From positions 1 to 64,000 of the forward strand of contig JADZDD010000020.1 in assembly GCA_020851235.1 (NCBI GenBank): a DNA stretch of 64,000 nt, in the 5' to 3' direction. Shown piece after piece: positions 34,549-44,467 of this stretch (its first letter is position 1; every line of letters starts with the position of its first letter). The notes beneath the pieces were generated by a model. That model was not told where the DNA came from and ran no database searches. It worked only from the letters and a program-made list of their open reading frames with translations. The DNA is from Burkholderiales bacterium. GTDB lineage: Bacteria > Pseudomonadota > Gammaproteobacteria > Burkholderiales > Casimicrobiaceae. Made by a program: the position numbers and the translations under genes.

Positions 34549-36000
34549 TCAGGTCGTGATCGTCTCGACCTCGCCTTCGAGCGCGGGGTCGTAGAAGCTG
34601 CCGAACAGTTCCTCGTCGGACGGCTTGTCCTCCTTGATCGGCACCGACACCCAGGTGGTGTTCATGTAGTGCTTGAGATGGACGTTCTCCGACACGACGT
34701 TGCCGCCCCACGTGCCGCAGCCCAGGCTCGAGGTCATCGGCATGCCGTTGTTGAACGCGCCGGCATTGGCCTTCGACTGCGGCTGGCGCACCATGATCCG
34801 CGACACCGGCGCGGCGAGCGCGAGCGCGTTGATATGCGCCTGGTCGAACGAGTAGATGCCGCACGAGTGGCCCTTGCCGCCCACCTCGTAGATCCCGCGC
34901 ATCATCGACAGCGCCTGATCGAAACCCGAGTACTTGTAGACGGCGAGCAGCGTCGTGAGCTTCTCGCCCGAAAACGGATGATCCTTGCCGATGCCGTCGC
35001 CGTAGACGATGATGAACTTGCGATCGGCCGGAATCGTGAAGCCCGCAATCTTCGCGAGCTGCTGCGGCGCGATCGCCACCGTGTTCGACGTGCGATGGCG
35101 CTCGTCATCCCACATCGCCTTGCGCAGCAGCGCCTTCTCCTCGTCGTTCGCGAGATAGCCACCTTCCTTCTGGAGTTGCGCCAGCATCCGGTCGAAGATC
35201 GTTGCCTCGATGATGAGATTGCCGTCCGCCGAGCAGCCCGATCCGAAGTCCGACGTCTTGGAAAGCCGCGTGTTGCGCGCGGCCTCCTCGATGTTGGCGG
35301 TCTCGTCGATGATCATCGTCGAGTTGCCGGCGCCCACACCGTAGGCCGGCGTGCCCGAGCTGTACGCCGCGCGCACCATTGGCTGGCCGCCCGTCGCGAT
35401 GACGAGGTCGGCGCGCGCCATCAGCGCCTGCGACATCGGGATGTTCACCTTCGTGAGGCACTGCAGGATGTCGGCCGGCGCGCCCTCGCGCTCGAGCGCC
35501 TCGCGCATCAGCCGCACCGTTTCGAACGACGTCTTCTTCGAGCGCGGGTGCGGCGAGTAGACGACGACGTCGCGGGCCTTGATCGCATAGATCGCATTGC
35601 CGGCCGGGGTGAGGTCGGGATTGGTCGTTGGCACGATGCAGGCGATGATTCCCGCCGGCTTTCCATACTTGACGATCCCCTTCTCGGGGATCTCCTCGAT
35701 GATGCCGACGCTCTTCTGCCGCAGCGCATCGCGCAGCACGCCGCGGATCTTCATCCGCTTGCCCATCCGGCTTTCGGCGTCGCCCAGGCCGCTCTCCTCG
35801 ATGCCCTCCTTCACCAGCCGCGCAAACGTGCGCTTGTTGGCCACCGCCCAAGCCACCGCCTGGCACAAGCGATCCACACGCGCCTGATCGTACGTCTCGA
35901 TGATCGCCAGCGCCTTCTTCGCGCGCGCGAACACCTCGTCGAGTTCCTGCTGCTGTTCGGGGGTGATTCCCTTCGTGGTGTTGGTGGCGGGGGCGGACAT
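34549..36000 (-). CDS. CoA-acylating aldehyde dehydrogenase (EutE/AdhE-N/SauS-like)
   Basis: 483 residues. Interconverts an aldehyde and an acyl-CoA with NAD(P)H. Family blocks: IACIVPTTNPDLTPAGNAIY, YSPHPRSKKTS, VIATGGQPMVRAAYSSGTPA, the probable catalytic Cys in DFGSGCSADGN, and SLGCGTWGGNVVSENV near the C-terminus. It resembles acetaldehyde and sulfoacetaldehyde dehydrogenases; the sulfo-enzyme assignment is not supported because no sulfoacetaldehyde acetyltransferase is recognised. GAGGT precedes ATG 36000. First gene of the operon, divergent from the IclR regulator. Confidence 0.85.
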   Translation of the reverse strand: MSAPATNTTKGITPEQQQELDEVFARAKKALAIIETYDQARVDRLCQAVAWAVANKRTFARLVKEGIEESGLGDAESRMGKRMKIRGVLRDALRQKSVGIIEEIPEKGIVKYGKPAGIIACIVPTTNPDLTPAGNAIYAIKARDVVVYSPHPRSKKTSFETVRLMREALEREGAPADILQCLTKVNIPMSQALMARADLVIATGGQPMVRAAYSSGTPAYGVGAGNSTMIIDETANIEEAARNTRLSKTSDFGSGCSADGNLIIEATIFDRMLAQLQKEGGYLANDEEKALLRKAMWDDERHRTSNTVAIAPQQLAKIAGFTIPADRKFIIVYGDGIGKDHPFSGEKLTTLLAVYKYSGFDQALSMMRGIYEVGGKGHSCGIYSFDQAHINALALAAPVSRIMVRQPQSKANAGAFNNGMPMTSSLGCGTWGGNVVSENVHLKHYMNTTWVSVPIKEDKPSDEELFGSFYDPALEGEVETITT

Positions 36001-36218
36001 GATCGTTACCTCATCAGTCGAAATGGAGGAAGGAGTGCTCGGGAGTGCGTGTTGCGCGGCCTCGCCGGCACCGGCGCGGGTGGCTTCACTGCACTTTCGC
36101 CCGGCTCGCCCGGCGACACCGGCGGCCGTTCACCCTGGCTCCGGCGGCGATGCGATTCGGCTTGCGTGATGCGCCCGTGTTGGACATCACGATAGGATTT
36201 TGCGACCCCCTCGGTCAA

Positions 36219-36289
36219 GGGCGCTGGGTGGCATTGTGTGCGGCTAGCGCCCACAATGTTTGCCTGATGGTTAATTTGCGCGTATTGTG
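36219..36289. promoter_or_regulatory. inverted repeats in the divergent IclR control region
   Basis: CATTGTG (36232-36238) and CACAATG (36252-36258) are 20 bp apart, centre to centre. They interleave with GGGCGCT (36219-36225) and AGCGCCC (36246-36252). A third ATTGTG occurs at 36284-36289. The remainder of 36001-36384 has no gene. Likely binding region for the IclR protein controlling itself and the 36000 operon. Confidence 0.5.
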
Positions 36290-36384
36290 ACCGTGTCGAG
36301 GCGTGCGTTACGAGTTGTTTGTGCGCCAGGCGCCCTTTTTGATTGCAAGATTCCGTTTCCACTGCGCCGCGAGGCCACTCACCG

Positions 36385-37266
36385 ATGGATGCCGCCGACC
36401 TCACCGTTCCCTCCGCATCGCCGGCCGCCGACACGCGCCCGGAGCCGCGCGCGGCGCATCGTCCCGAGGGGCACGCGCTGTCTGCCGCCACGCTCGATCG
36501 ACTGGCCGAGGACAGCGATTTCGTCACGGCTTTCGGGCGTGGAATCGCCGTCCTCTTGGCCTTGTCCGACAAGCGTCGCCGCATGTCGATCGCGCAGGTG
36601 AGTCACCAAACCGGAATCCCGCGGGCGACCGTGCGCCGCAGCCTGCATACCCTCGTGCGGCTGGGCTTCGTCGCGGTCGACGAGGCACGACGCTTCTACC
36701 TGCGCCCCCGCGTGCTCTCGTTCAGTCACGCGTACCTCTCCGCGTCGCCCATCGTGATCCTCTCGCAGCCCGTCCTCGACCGGCTGGGCGAGATGCTGCG
36801 CGAAGGATGCTCGCTCGCCACCCTCGACGACGACGAGATCGTCTACCTCGCCCGCTCGGCGACCTCGCGCGTGATGTCGCCGTTCCTCAATGTCGGCCGC
36901 CGACTGCCCGCCTACTGCACGTCGATCGGCCGCGTGATGCTCGCGCATCTGCCGCCCGACGAACTCGATCGCTACCTCGCGAACGTACGCCCGCTCCCCT
37001 ACACCGAGCACACGACCACCGACATCGGTGAGCTGCGCGCGATCCTCGCCAGGGTCCGCGAGACCGGATTCGCCTACGCGAGCCAGCAGATGGAACTTCG
37101 GTTATGCACGCTCGCCGTGCCCGTGCACGACACGAGCGGGCAGGTCGTCGCGGGAATCAACGTGATCCTGCAACACCGGCTGGTGCCGATGGAGGAGATG
37201 TCGGCGCGCTTTCTCGTGCCGTTGCAGCAGGCCGCCCTCGAACTCGGCTCGTCGCTCCTGCCGTAG
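36385..37266 (+). CDS. IclR family transcriptional regulator (PcaR/PobR-like)
   Basis: 293 residues from ATG 36385 (TTG 36343 also possible). After an about 45-residue polar leader comes the winged helix with MSIAQVSHQTGIPRATVRRS, then the effector domain with EGCSLATLDDDEIVYLARS and GRRLPAYCTSIGRVMLAHLP, motifs shared with activators of protocatechuate-type pathways. Divergent from the acylating dehydrogenase operon, which it probably controls in response to a small carboxylate. Confidence 0.88.
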   Translation: MDAADLTVPSASPAADTRPEPRAAHRPEGHALSAATLDRLAEDSDFVTAFGRGIAVLLALSDKRRRMSIAQVSHQTGIPRATVRRSLHTLVRLGFVAVDEARRFYLRPRVLSFSHAYLSASPIVILSQPVLDRLGEMLREGCSLATLDDDEIVYLARSATSRVMSPFLNVGRRLPAYCTSIGRVMLAHLPPDELDRYLANVRPLPYTEHTTTDIGELRAILARVRETGFAYASQQMELRLCTLAVPVHDTSGQVVAGINVILQHRLVPMEEMSARFLVPLQQAALELGSSLLP

Positions 37267-37350
37267 CTCGCGCATCCCCGGCTTGAGGCGCAGCGACCTC
37301 CACCGCGGCAACGGCACGCGCCGCGCGCGTCGCAGTATCCTTGTCGCGCC

Positions 37351-38220
37351 ATGCCCATCGAACATCGCTACACCGGCCGGAGCCGCGACCTGGGCGGCGG
37401 CTTTCGCGTCCGTCGACTCCTGCCCGGCCATCCGCGGCAGGGCGTGGGCCCCTTCGTCTTCTTCGATCACTTCGGTCCGATCACGGTGCGCCCGGAAGAC
37501 GACTTCGACATCCGCCCGCACCCCCACATCGGGCTTGCGACCGTCACGTACCTCTTCGAGGGGGCGATCGTGCATCGCGACAGCCTCGGCCACGTGCAGC
37601 GCATCGAGCCGGGCGCCATCAACTGGATGACCGCCGGTCGCGGCATCGTGCACTCCGAGCGTCGCCCCCCCGATCTCGCCGACGCGCCGTACACGAGCCA
37701 CGGGCTGCAGCTTTGGGTGGCGCTGCCGCGGACGGAGGAGGAGTGCGTCCCGTCGTTCGTGCACACGTCCGCCGCGAGCCTGCCGCGCTGGACCGAGGGT
37801 GGCAACACCCTGCGCCTGCTCGTCGGATCGGCGTTCGGTCGCGCGTCACCGGTGGCAACGCTCATGCCAACCCTCTACGTCGACGTCTGCGCGCAAGCCG
37901 GCGCCACGCTCACGCTCGCCGCGAGCCTCGGCGAGCGCGCCGTGTATCCGATCGATCGGGACCTCGTCGTCGACGGCGTCACGGTGCCTGCGCAGACCAT
38001 GGCACTGCTCGCCGACGCGGCCGACGCTGCGGTGAGCGCCCCCGCGGGCGCGCGCTACGTGGTGATCGGCGGCGCGCCCCTCGATGGCCACCGCTTCATG
38101 TGGTGGAACTACGTGTCGTCACGCCGCGAACGCATCGACGAGGCGAAGCTCGCCTGGAGCGCGCAGACGATGGGGCACGTCCCCGGCGAGACCGGATTCG
38201 TCCCCTTGCCCGAGCGATAG
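37351..38220 (+). CDS. pirin family protein
   Basis: Bicupin of 289 residues. The N-terminal cupin has the iron ligands in RPHPHIGLAT and GIVHSE, and the conserved block GAINWMTAGRG. Bacterial pirins act as metal-dependent quercetinase-like enzymes or redox-linked regulators. The gene stands alone between IclR and a small membrane-protein gene on the opposite strand, with no clear link to either. Confidence 0.9.
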   Translation: MPIEHRYTGRSRDLGGGFRVRRLLPGHPRQGVGPFVFFDHFGPITVRPEDDFDIRPHPHIGLATVTYLFEGAIVHRDSLGHVQRIEPGAINWMTAGRGIVHSERRPPDLADAPYTSHGLQLWVALPRTEEECVPSFVHTSAASLPRWTEGGNTLRLLVGSAFGRASPVATLMPTLYVDVCAQAGATLTLAASLGERAVYPIDRDLVVDGVTVPAQTMALLADAADAAVSAPAGARYVVIGGAPLDGHRFMWWNYVSSRRERIDEAKLAWSAQTMGHVPGETGFVPLPER

Positions 38221-38292
38221 CAGCGACGCCGGGGCGACTTCTCGCCGCTCACTGCGTCGCGGCGGCGCACCGGAAGCTCTTGCGCACGCGCC

Positions 38293-38481
38293 TCACGGCG
38301 CCTTGCACGTGCTCTTGCCGAAGAGCGAGTACGCCGGACAGACCCGGAAGAGTCCCGTCGCGAGCGGGACGATGCCGATCCAACCCCAGGCTCCGATCGC
38401 CCCGGTGAGCGTGGCCGCAATGAGGCCGAGGCCCACCACGATGCGCACGATGCGGTCGATTCCACCGACGTTGGCTTTCAT
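38293..38481 (-). CDS. small DUF2892 (YgaP-like) membrane protein
   Basis: 62 residues from ATG 38481. It begins MKANVGGIDRIVRIVVGLGL and has two hydrophobic segments separated by a short loop (GAIGAWGW), the DUF2892 pattern found as the tail of YgaP rhodaneses or as a stand-alone protein. An upstream frame to 38571 adds 30 polar residues without support. Function unknown. Confidence 0.8.
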   Translation of the reverse strand: MKANVGGIDRIVRIVVGLGLIAATLTGAIGAWGWIGIVPLATGLFRVCPAYSLFGKSTCKAP

Positions 38482-38546
38482 GAGACGCGCCTGCCTTTCA
38501 TGTTGTCCTGACGTCGCTACTATACGGGTGAGGGGTGGGGTCGTCG

Positions 38547-41500
38547 TCACTGCGTGGCATCGACACGCCATCCCGCTCTCGACTCGGCGATCTCCAACGC
38601 CCGCTTGATGTGGTTGCGCAGGTCGTCGGCACGACCGACCGTCCAGTCGATCGCACCCGTGGATGCCGCATCGGCACCAGCCAGCGCCTTCCGATTGAAC
38701 TCCTCGAGGTACGCATCGCGCATCGCCTGCGCCTCGTCCGCCTTCCCCTGGCCCTCGAGTTCACGGTACCGGCGCCCGTGAAACAAGTCGAAAGCCGCCG
38801 GCCCGCCCATGACGGCGAGTATCGTGCGCTCGAGCGTGATGTAGACGACTCCAGGGCGCAGGAATCGACTGAAGGCATGGATCTGGCGTCCACCGTAGTT
38901 GTGATTGAGCACGACCGAGACCACGGGCACCGTGCTGAGCGCATTGACGTCGAGCGACTCGCCGCCGATCTGCTGGATGCGCAGCCGTTCCTGCTTCGTC
39001 CCCGGGACGAACCCTGGCGCGTTGGAGAGCATGACGAGCGGAAACCGATTGCGCTCGACGAACTCCATGAACAGCCGGAACTTCTCCGTACCCGGCGCAT
39101 CCGGGCCGCCGCCGTGCCTGGGCTGATCCGCGATCACTGCGGTGACTTTCCCATCGAGCGTCGCCAGTCCCGTGACCAACGTCGATCCCGCTGCATCGTC
39201 GCTCGTGCGGTGAAACTCGAGAAAGCTTCCGGCGTCGAACACCCCTTCGATGACATCGCCCACCATGTCGAAAGGTTGCGTCACGTCGGCTGGAATGCGT
39301 GGCGTCGCCTGCGGTGGCCCCGCGGGAACGTGACCGTTGCGCAACCCGAAGTATCCGAGCAGCGTGTTGGCGAGGTCGAACGCTTCACGCAGTGTTTCGA
39401 CGCGGAACGTCGCGACCTGCGCGGCAAGCGTTGACCCCTTATCGCTTTCGGCCGATGCGTGCACATGGATCGTCACATCGGCCTGGCTATTCAACGTGAC
39501 GAGGCGCAGGCCCCCGATCCGGGTCACGATGTGAATCCGCGGGGACGTGGATCGCGTGAGCTCCTTGATCACGTCGGACTGCACGCTGATCGCAGCGTCA
39601 CCCTCCCCCTCCACCGCGCGGTACCACCGGTTCCCGAAGACGAGAATGCGAGGCACGCGCATCTTCGTCGCCGTGCGCAATAGCTCCTTGGTCCGAACGA
39701 GACTCGCCAGCGACCGAACACCGGTGTCGGATCGCGGTCCCATGATCAGCACGGGCTTTCCGCCAAGCCGCGCGAAGCCGCCCACCAGCGCCGCTGCCTC
39801 CACGTACTCGTCCTTGAACGCCACGAACGAGCCCGCGTCGACATTGGCGGCCACGTCGGATTCGTTGAAGATCGTGGCGGCAAATCGATCGCCGGTTGCC
39901 TCGGCATGAACGAGAGCTCTCGCGATCGACGGGCGGTGGCAGCTCCGCGAGCAAAGCAACTGGATCTTGCGGATGTGACGAAGGAGCTCGATCCGATCGC
40001 GCGCGACCAGGTCCACCGTCCCGGTCCAGGCCCCCATCACGCGCGCACCGCCGATCTCGTAGTTCGTGAGCGATTCACCGGTCACGGCGCGGATCACGCC
40101 CGCTCCGGTCAGCGCCCGATAGGATTGCTCCGCGTCGAGCATGATCTGGATGCAAGCTTGCGACGACCCATAGACATCGAGTCCGGTTGCCGAGCCGACG
40201 CCCACCGCAATCGAGACGAAGTTGCGGGGACGACCGTGGCCGTGCTGCAGGGATGGAAAGTCGAACGAGCGATCGATCTCGTCGAACAGCGACGTCACGA
40301 CGGGATCATCGAGCGCACGTACCACTTCCCGGAATCGGGCATGGTCGTGTGAATGGCCGACGAGCGCGTTCATCAGAAAGCCCTGCGCGGCGCGATTGAG
40401 CGCGACCATGCCCTCGCGAACGTTGGCGCCAGCTCCGTCGTTCCACACGTAGAGAGGCACGTCGCGCAGGTACGCGTAGTAACACGCGGCGACATACTTC
40501 CTGCCTTCGAGATCACCGGTGGCACCACCGCTGACACGCGAATCCTTGCAGAAGAACACGGCCGGGTGCCCTGCGATCACTCCTTCGAAGATCCTGGCGC
40601 CCACGACGCGCCGCCTCGCGGCGGCAAGTACAGCGGGGGCACGGCTCGTGCTCGGGTCGTGCGGTTCGACGTCGATCGACTCGATGGTGATCTCGCGTGC
40701 CGAATCGGCATCGAAGCACTCCTCGACCCAGCGCTCCAGCGGCCACTTGCCAAGATCGAACAACCGCTGGTCCGGGCCCGTCGCCATGCTCGTTGCGACG
40801 GGATTGCGAGCGTCGTCCTCCTGCATCAGGTCAAGACGGATACGTCCTCGCTGCAAAGCCGCACTGAACACCTGCCGCCGCGTCTTCGTGCTGTTCGGAC
40901 GACGCACCTGCACCCGTACCAGTACGTGGTCCGCCGGCGTGTGCAGAAAGAGTCGTGCCGGCCGAGTGGCGATCGCGCGGAGTGCCTCGTAGTCGATGAC
41001 ATCCGCGCCGCCGGAGGCGAGGTCGATCGTCACCGGGTTACCACAGGCGAGGATCTCGACCAGGTTGCCTTCGCCGGGATCGAGTGCGTGATAGGTCGTG
41101 AGCACGCGACTCGCCTGTATGGCGGCGCGCTCGACGTTCGGTGCCGAGCGGATCCGCCCCGTGACGTCGGCCTCGGTGATCGGCGCTCCCTCTTCAAGCC
41201 AGACGAGCGTTGCGTAGCGGGGTGCATCACCCGCGCGCTCGGACACCAGCCGGAACTGGAAGATCGTCGGCTGCGGTGAAGGCAGCGATTCGACGCGATA
41301 CCGGCGCGACCAGGCGGCAAGGTGCGAATCGAGTTCGTCGCGGACCCACCTTGGCGCACTCGCGTATGAAACGATGGCGCCGCCGCGGGTCAAGGCGCTG
41401 CGTGCGCGCTCGCGAAAGGCGTCGTCCTGAATCCCGCGACGACGTGTGTGCCGAGCCTGCCGCCGGCCGCGTTCCGTTGCGCCCTCCTTGCCTTCGTCGT

Positions 41501-44387
41501 CGCCGCTTCTCCGTGATGGGAAGCTGGGCCGCGCGAGGAGTCTGCGGCCCAGAACCGCGATGGTGTCGTCGGGCTCGGACTCCTCGATCCCGGTCAATCG
41601 TGCCAACGCGGCACGACTGTGGCGGGGCACGAATGCGCGTGCCACGAGCAACTCGAGCAATCCGACGAGTACGGCCCTCCCCTCATGAATCGCACCGTAT
41701 CCACGAAACAGGTACAGGAGCGCCATCTGCATCTCGGGACTGCGCTTCCCGTCGACCCGGGGGATCCCATATTTCTGGCGCAGCGAATTCATTACGGATC
41801 GAAACACGGCGGGCGGGGAATACGTCTCGTCATCCCATTCGAGCACCAGACGATTCATCTCCCCGAACCACGTCTGGTTGGCTCCCATGGCCGATGAATA
41901 GATCTGCTTGAGGGCCACGAATGTTTCCAGGACCTCAGCAATTGCCACATCCGCGTGACCGACGTCGACTCCCGACAAGCCGAGCGTCTCGAGACACCGA
42001 ACCAGCTGATCGGGCAGCTCCTCGGTTTGCACGTAACCGAGGTAAAAGCCACGGACGAGGCCCAGGGCCCGCACCAGCGCGTCGCCGCTCGAAGTCACGA
42101 TCGCGGTCGCGAGCCCCCCATCCGGCAGTTCCGGATCAGCGAGTTTCGCGAGCAGGGGATCGGCCGCTGCCGCGATCGGCGTGGGGTCCCATTCGAACGA
42201 AGGCCTCGTCTCCGCTTCGTCTGCGTCGACGACGACGAGGAGCTCTCCCTCGGCCAGCGCCTTGCCCAGGACCAGGCCTTGCGCCGTCGTTCCTCGAACG
42301 AGCCGCGTCGGATCGCCATCCTCCACGAGGTACGAGACTCGCCCGGCGATGGGGGAGGTGAGCGTCGACTCCATCTTCATGGCTTCGATCACGATCAGCG
42401 GATCGCCGCGAGCGACGCGCGCCCCCACCCGCACGGCGCGACCATCGCCCTGTTCCGACCACTTGACGAACGCTCCCTGGAACGGGCACCGCACCGCCCC
42501 CGGCGGATCGACGGCTCGCGATGAGCCCATCGGATGCACGTGCACGCGGTAGTACTGAATGCCGTCGTGCTCCATGATCCGAATCGAGTGATGCGCAGGA
42601 CGCCGATCGATCCGTACCGGGTACGACCTGCCGGCGAACTGAAACACGTAGTCGCCGCTGCCGGGAATGCGCTGGTCGACGTAAACGTCACCGACGTGGA
42701 CCTGATTGACGAATGCCGCGTACGTCCGCAATTCGCACTGCAGGAAAGCGACGAGGAAGCGACGTTCGTGGACCTCGACATGAAACTTCGGCAGCAGCGC
42801 CAATGCGCCCCGCCGCAGGATGCTCTCGAGGTCGCCCTGTCGCAGGGCCATCCCAAGCGCCTGGTGCGCTTGCCGAACGAGTTCGGCCAGCGCTGCGAAG
42901 ACGGCAACCGTGATCAACTGGTCATTCGCGCGTACCACCCGCCAGGAGGGCCTCTCGTCGAGCAAGCGATTGGTGTACTCGCCACCGCGGAACGACCGGT
43001 GACGGAGCACCTCGAGCAGGAGCTCGACGTTGGTGGTGATGCCACGAATGTAGATCTCGCCCAGCGCGCGTTCCAGTCGCATGAGACTCTCGCGACGCGT
43101 GCGACCGAAAGCGATGATCTTGGCGATCATCGCGTCGTAGTCGGTGAGGACGGCATCGCCCGCCTTGAAGCCGACGTCGCAGCGCACGCCGTTGAACGTG
43201 GGAAGGTCGAGATCGCGGATGATCCCGGGACTCGGGGCGTAGTCGTTCAGCGGATCCTCGGCGTAGATGCGACATTCGACCGCGTGATCCTTTTCGGCAA
43301 ACCGCAAGCGGAGCGCCCGGTCGTAAGGAATCTCCTTCTCGCGCCCGTCGAAGAAAAGGATTTGCCACTTCGCGAGATCGATGTGCAGGCTCTGATCGGT
43401 CACGGGGTACTCGACCTGCAGCCGCGTGTTCATCTCGAGGAACCCGAACTCCGCGCGCTCGGCGTCAAACAGGAACTCGACGGTGCCGGCGCCTCCGCCC
43501 TTGGCGTAGCCCGAGAAGCTGGCGACATTCTCGGCCGCAGCGAGCAGCTTCAGCGTCGTGCCATGGTCGAGGAACGCATCCCCCGATTCCTCGATGATCT
43601 TCTGGTTCTTTCTCTGTACGGCGCATTTTCGAATGCCCACGGCCATGCCGTTGAATATCTGCACCTCGAAATGAACGGGGCGTTCGACGTAGCGCTCGAC
43701 GAAGAGCGTGTCGTCGTCATAGTTGGCTTTCCCGATCCGGCGCGCGGATTCGCAGGCAGCTTGCAATTCCGTGGCGTTACGCGCGACGGCCATACCCTTC
43801 CCGCCGCCGCCTGCGCTGAGCTTGACGATCACCGGATAGCCGATCCGCGTGGCTTCCGTCTGGGCGGCGGCGAGATCGGACAGCGCCGGACTGCCCTCCA
43901 GGAGTGGGACGCCGTGCGCCTTGGCAAGCACCCGCGCATCGAGCTTGTCGCCCACCCTGCGCATCACGTCGGCAGGTGGCCCCATGAAGTGGATGTCGTG
44001 ACGCCCGGACATCCGAAGCGCATCGATCGCCTCCACCAGGCGAAAATTCTCGGACAGGAAGCCGTACCCGGGATAGACGCCGTTGGCGCCCGAAAGGAGT
44101 GCGGCTGCGAGGATGCGTGGGATGTCCGTGTAACCGGCAGGATCGCCGATGCGCACGACCTCATCGGCAAACTCGTGCCAGGATTGCTTGCGATCCGGAT
44201 CCGTGACGACGGCGACCGAAGGAATTCCCTCCTCACGCAGCGCGAAGAAGAACCGCTTGGCGATCTCGCCCCGATTCGCGACCAGGACCTTGCGCAGCCG
44301 GTGCTCGCCCGCGGCAGGACTCACGCGTCCAACACCTGGATTCGCCTGGCGCAGTGTAGCGAGGGCGACTTCGATCGCTTCAATCAT
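38547..44387 (-). CDS. single-chain biotin-dependent acyl-CoA carboxylase (BC-BCCP-CT)
   Basis: 1946 residues. Residues about 32-500 are biotin carboxylase: VLVANRGEIA, the ATP-lid GGGGKGM near 194, HFEVQ, EMNTRLQVEYPVTD near 318 and AVECRI, so the catalytic set is intact. Biotin is expected on Lys671 in EAMKMES. About 700-1230 is a less conserved central region with a highly charged linker near 970. From about 1230 to the end is a two-part carboxyltransferase (GAGANVREGM; NAPGFVPGTKQE; NHNYGGRQI). Bacterial carboxylases normally split these domains over two or more genes; this resembles the eukaryotic one-chain layout. It follows the MBL-fold gene by 80 bp. Substrate unknown; propionyl-, acetyl- or a pathway-specific acyl-CoA are possible. 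Confidence 0.85.
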   Translation of the reverse strand: MIEAIEVALATLRQANPGVGRVSPAAGEHRLRKVLVANRGEIAKRFFFALREEGIPSVAVVTDPDRKQSWHEFADEVVRIGDPAGYTDIPRILAAALLSGANGVYPGYGFLSENFRLVEAIDALRMSGRHDIHFMGPPADVMRRVGDKLDARVLAKAHGVPLLEGSPALSDLAAAQTEATRIGYPVIVKLSAGGGGKGMAVARNATELQAACESARRIGKANYDDDTLFVERYVERPVHFEVQIFNGMAVGIRKCAVQRKNQKIIEESGDAFLDHGTTLKLLAAAENVASFSGYAKGGGAGTVEFLFDAERAEFGFLEMNTRLQVEYPVTDQSLHIDLAKWQILFFDGREKEIPYDRALRLRFAEKDHAVECRIYAEDPLNDYAPSPGIIRDLDLPTFNGVRCDVGFKAGDAVLTDYDAMIAKIIAFGRTRRESLMRLERALGEIYIRGITTNVELLLEVLRHRSFRGGEYTNRLLDERPSWRVVRANDQLITVAVFAALAELVRQAHQALGMALRQGDLESILRRGALALLPKFHVEVHERRFLVAFLQCELRTYAAFVNQVHVGDVYVDQRIPGSGDYVFQFAGRSYPVRIDRRPAHHSIRIMEHDGIQYYRVHVHPMGSSRAVDPPGAVRCPFQGAFVKWSEQGDGRAVRVGARVARGDPLIVIEAMKMESTLTSPIAGRVSYLVEDGDPTRLVRGTTAQGLVLGKALAEGELLVVVDADEAETRPSFEWDPTPIAAAADPLLAKLADPELPDGGLATAIVTSSGDALVRALGLVRGFYLGYVQTEELPDQLVRCLETLGLSGVDVGHADVAIAEVLETFVALKQIYSSAMGANQTWFGEMNRLVLEWDDETYSPPAVFRSVMNSLRQKYGIPRVDGKRSPEMQMALLYLFRGYGAIHEGRAVLVGLLELLVARAFVPRHSRAALARLTGIEESEPDDTIAVLGRRLLARPSFPSRRSGDDEGKEGATERGRRQARHTRRRGIQDDAFRERARSALTRGGAIVSYASAPRWVRDELDSHLAAWSRRYRVESLPSPQPTIFQFRLVSERAGDAPRYATLVWLEEGAPITEADVTGRIRSAPNVERAAIQASRVLTTYHALDPGEGNLVEILACGNPVTIDLASGGADVIDYEALRAIATRPARLFLHTPADHVLVRVQVRRPNSTKTRRQVFSAALQRGRIRLDLMQEDDARNPVATSMATGPDQRLFDLGKWPLERWVEECFDADSAREITIESIDVEPHDPSTSRAPAVLAAARRRVVGARIFEGVIAGHPAVFFCKDSRVSGGATGDLEGRKYVAACYYAYLRDVPLYVWNDGAGANVREGMVALNRAAQGFLMNALVGHSHDHARFREVVRALDDPVVTSLFDEIDRSFDFPSLQHGHGRPRNFVSIAVGVGSATGLDVYGSSQACIQIMLDAEQSYRALTGAGVIRAVTGESLTNYEIGGARVMGAWTGTVDLVARDRIELLRHIRKIQLLCSRSCHRPSIARALVHAEATGDRFAATIFNESDVAANVDAGSFVAFKDEYVEAAALVGGFARLGGKPVLIMGPRSDTGVRSLASLVRTKELLRTATKMRVPRILVFGNRWYRAVEGEGDAAISVQSDVIKELTRSTSPRIHIVTRIGGLRLVTLNSQADVTIHVHASAESDKGSTLAAQVATFRVETLREAFDLANTLLGYFGLRNGHVPAGPPQATPRIPADVTQPFDMVGDVIEGVFDAGSFLEFHRTSDDAAGSTLVTGLATLDGKVTAVIADQPRHGGGPDAPGTEKFRLFMEFVERNRFPLVMLSNAPGFVPGTKQERLRIQQIGGESLDVNALSTVPVVSVVLNHNYGGRQIHAFSRFLRPGVVYITLERTILAVMGGPAAFDLFHGRRYRELEGQGKADEAQAMRDAYLEEFNRKALAGADAASTGAIDWTVGRADDLRNHIKRALEIAESRAGWRVDATQ

Positions 44388-44467
44388 GGCGCTCGATCCT
44401 GTGACGCCGATGACGCATGTTCCGTGGTGGCGCAGTCTTGGCGTGCCTGCGGCGCCAGGAGCGTCCG

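Noticed and set aside
38482..38571. N-terminal extension of the DUF2892 protein
   Set aside because: The 30 extra residues are polar and precede the conserved MKANVGGIDR start.
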